Shown piece by piece: positions 37,693-38,814 of a stretch of 38,814 bases of DNA (the stretch's first letter is position 1; each line of letters begins with the position of its first letter). Location: the IMG/VR virus record IMGVR_UViG_3300020370_000015, positions 1 through 38,814 of that record. The stretch is one strand, 5' to 3'. The position numbers and the translations under genes are program-made. The notes beneath the pieces were generated by a model. It was given only the letters and a program-made list of their open reading frames with translations. It did not search any database and had not been told where the DNA came from. This DNA is from a virus.

Positions 37693-38814
37693 CAGACCAA
37701 CTCCTTGATCCCGGAGGTGGTTAGTTGCTGCTCATTGAGCCGAGCTAGGAAAGTAATCTTTGCAGCGCTCTGCGTTGATTCTTCGGGGTCGGCTATCCAT
37801 CGGGCGCCGGCGATAACGTCACGCTGTCCGATGACTACCGGCAACTTGGAATCGTAGGCCGCTTGACGTGCTCGGTCTACCAGTGCCGCCCAGTCCCGGC
37901 CCTGCTCCTCGGTGCCTCCGTACTGGACACAATTGGCAGCGCCTAGGGCGGCCTCTAATTCAGTGTCCGGTAGCAGGTCATGAGTGTAAGCGAACCGGCT
38001 TATCGTTGCAGCGTCTAGAGCGTTGCGCCCTACATACATCCGGTCCGGTCCGGTTCCGAAAGTGTTAGCAGTTGCGACTACTAGACAATCGTCATGCTTC
38101 ACGACATCACCGTCCGGGAAGGGGTGAACTGATCCGGCGTCATCGGATAACAGTTTGTTGAGCACTACAAGCATGCCGGGGTGGCCGGCATCAACCTCAT
38201 CAAGTAAGAGAATGCCACCATTCTGATACCAGTCCCGAACCGGTGTTGATACATACTCTCCGTTGGTCGGTTGCTTGTATCCGAAGAACGCAGATGCCGT
38301 CATGGCCGCCCCCATTGAAACAGTGTGAAGCGCTAACCCCAGAGCCTCAGCAACCTGCTTGCAAAGGTAAGTCTTGCCGGTACCGGCCGGCCCTACCAGA
38401 TAGACGCCTAGACCCTCAGACTTGGCAACCTGCTTAAGAACCTCGTCAAAATCCTTGTGGAGTTTGTCCGTGTTCAATGACTGAATGGGCCGAGGTTCTT
38501 TCGTCACAATTTCGATCGTCTTCGGTCGGGTCTGAATGTTGGCAACGGCCTCGGCTAGCACGTCCCCGATAATCGATTGAAGCTCATCGGCAGATAATCC
38601 GATATCGGCTCGGTCGATCTGCTCATCGGCTATCTCTCTGACTCGCTGCTCTAGAGCATCTAGGGGACTTGGAGCGGCGGCCGGTTCTGCTGCTGCTGCT
38701 GCTGGCTCGGTCGGCTCGGCTGGCTCAGTTGATCCCGATACCGGCTCGGCTGGCTCGGTCGGCTCGGCTGGCTCGGTCGGCTCAGTCGATACCGGCTCTG
38801 ACGTCGCTCCGATG
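37692..38814 (-). CDS. CobS/MoxR-like AAA+ ATPase, C-terminal part (begins at 455)
   Basis: Open to the right window edge and in frame with 455-1. After the Pro/Glu linker and a helix comes the AAA+ domain: LVGPAGTGKT (Walker A), GILLLDEVD (Walker B), TANTFG (sensor 1) and DAATISRF, a probable arginine-finger region, then a helical lid. This is the MoxR/CobS class, which remodels protein complexes with a vWA partner; in cobalamin synthesis CobS inserts cobalt with CobN/CobT, but no such genes are here, so a cobalt role is not supported. An internal GTG at 38561 could start a short form without linker. G+C is higher than elsewhere (one sampled 60-base line 63%, versus 42% in a late-gene line). 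Confidence 0.9.
   Translation of the reverse strand, partial: IGATSEPVSTEPTEPAEPTEPAEPVSGSTEPAEPTEPAAAAAEPAAAPSPLDALEQRVREIADEQIDRADIGLSADELQSIIGDVLAEAVANIQTRPKTIEIVTKEPRPIQSLNTDKLHKDFDEVLKQVAKSEGLGVYLVGPAGTGKTYLCKQVAEALGLALHTVSMGAAMTASAFFGYKQPTNGEYVSTPVRDWYQNGGILLLDEVDAGHPGMLVVLNKLLSDDAGSVHPFPDGDVVKHDDCLVVATANTFGTGPDRMYVGRNALDAATISRFAYTHDLLPDTELEAALGAANCVQYGGTEEQGRDWAALVDRARQAAYDSKLPVVIGQRDVIAGARWIADPEESTQSAAKITFLARLNEQQLTTSGIKELV
38695..38814. repeat. Terminal redundancy, right copy (18 bases longer)
   Basis: Matches 1-102 with one extra 18-base unit encoding a six-residue EPAEPT-type repeat, so both versions keep the reading frame. Either the population contains two lengths of the linker, or the assembler collapsed or expanded a tandem repeat. 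Confidence 0.92.

Noticed and set aside
37692-38814. Cobalamin biosynthesis by a CobS cobaltochelatase subunit
   Set aside because: Only the AAA+ domain type matches. CobN and a typical CobT are absent, and MoxR/CobS ATPases serve many unrelated complexes.
1-38814. Temperate lifestyle or integrated prophage
   Set aside because: No integrase, excisionase, attachment site or host flank is visible, and the ends join to each other. The ribbon-helix-helix and WhiB proteins alone do not show lysogeny.

Overview
The window is essentially one complete phage genome of about 38.7 kb. The first 102 bases are repeated at the right end (38695-38814, there with an extra 18 bases). One reading frame runs through the junction: the N-terminus of a CobS/MoxR-like AAA+ ATPase lies at 455-1 on the minus strand and its ATPase domain at 38814-37692. 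The contig is therefore circular or terminally redundant, cut inside that gene. Two WhiB-like Fe-S proteins, a family almost confined to Actinobacteria and their phages, point to an actinobacterial host. The moderate G+C (about 42% in two sampled lines, higher in the AAA+ module) and small basic proteins of a kind I know from marine phages suggest an aquatic host; that part is inference. I see no integrase, excisionase or tRNA. There is no tape measure, sheath or tail-tube gene, and the capsid protein resembles the N4-gp56 type, so a short-tailed (podovirus-like) virulent phage is the best reading.

Layout. (1) 456-1223 is a 0.77 kb non-coding divergent region with five same-orientation copies of TTCAATGA, a C-rich tract, an almost pure G/T tract and several hairpins; it is a candidate origin/control region. 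(2) 1224-29743, plus strand, is the late block: small basic and Cys-rich proteins, large terminase, portal, a 1971-aa putative ejection protein and three further internal virion proteins. Then come a promoter, scaffold, major capsid and a strong terminator, followed by appendage/receptor-binding genes (three tandem short relatives and a 491-aa protein), amidase endolysin, holin, tail/neck proteins, a DnaQ-like exonuclease and a lysozyme-like protein. (3) A bidirectional hairpin at 29743-29782 separates this from the minus-strand early block, 36399-29811. That block holds small regulators, both WhiB-like proteins, two ribbon-helix-helix proteins, a Cas4/RecB-like nuclease, a Rad52/ERF-like annealing protein, SSB, a VRR-NUC-like nuclease and a possible helicase loader. 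(4) A G+C-richer minus-strand module, 455-(junction)-36712, encodes the AAA+ ATPase and a partner that may be a degenerate vWA-like protein.

The phage encodes no recognisable DNA polymerase, helicase or primase. It probably uses the host replisome and supplies only a loader, SSB and recombination functions. The most unusual feature is the 8-mer TCATTGAA/TTCAATGA. I count at least 38 exact copies by eye, where about 1.2 would be expected by chance. They are densest in the non-structural arm and cluster in intergenic regions, including on both sides of the -35 box of a capsid promoter.
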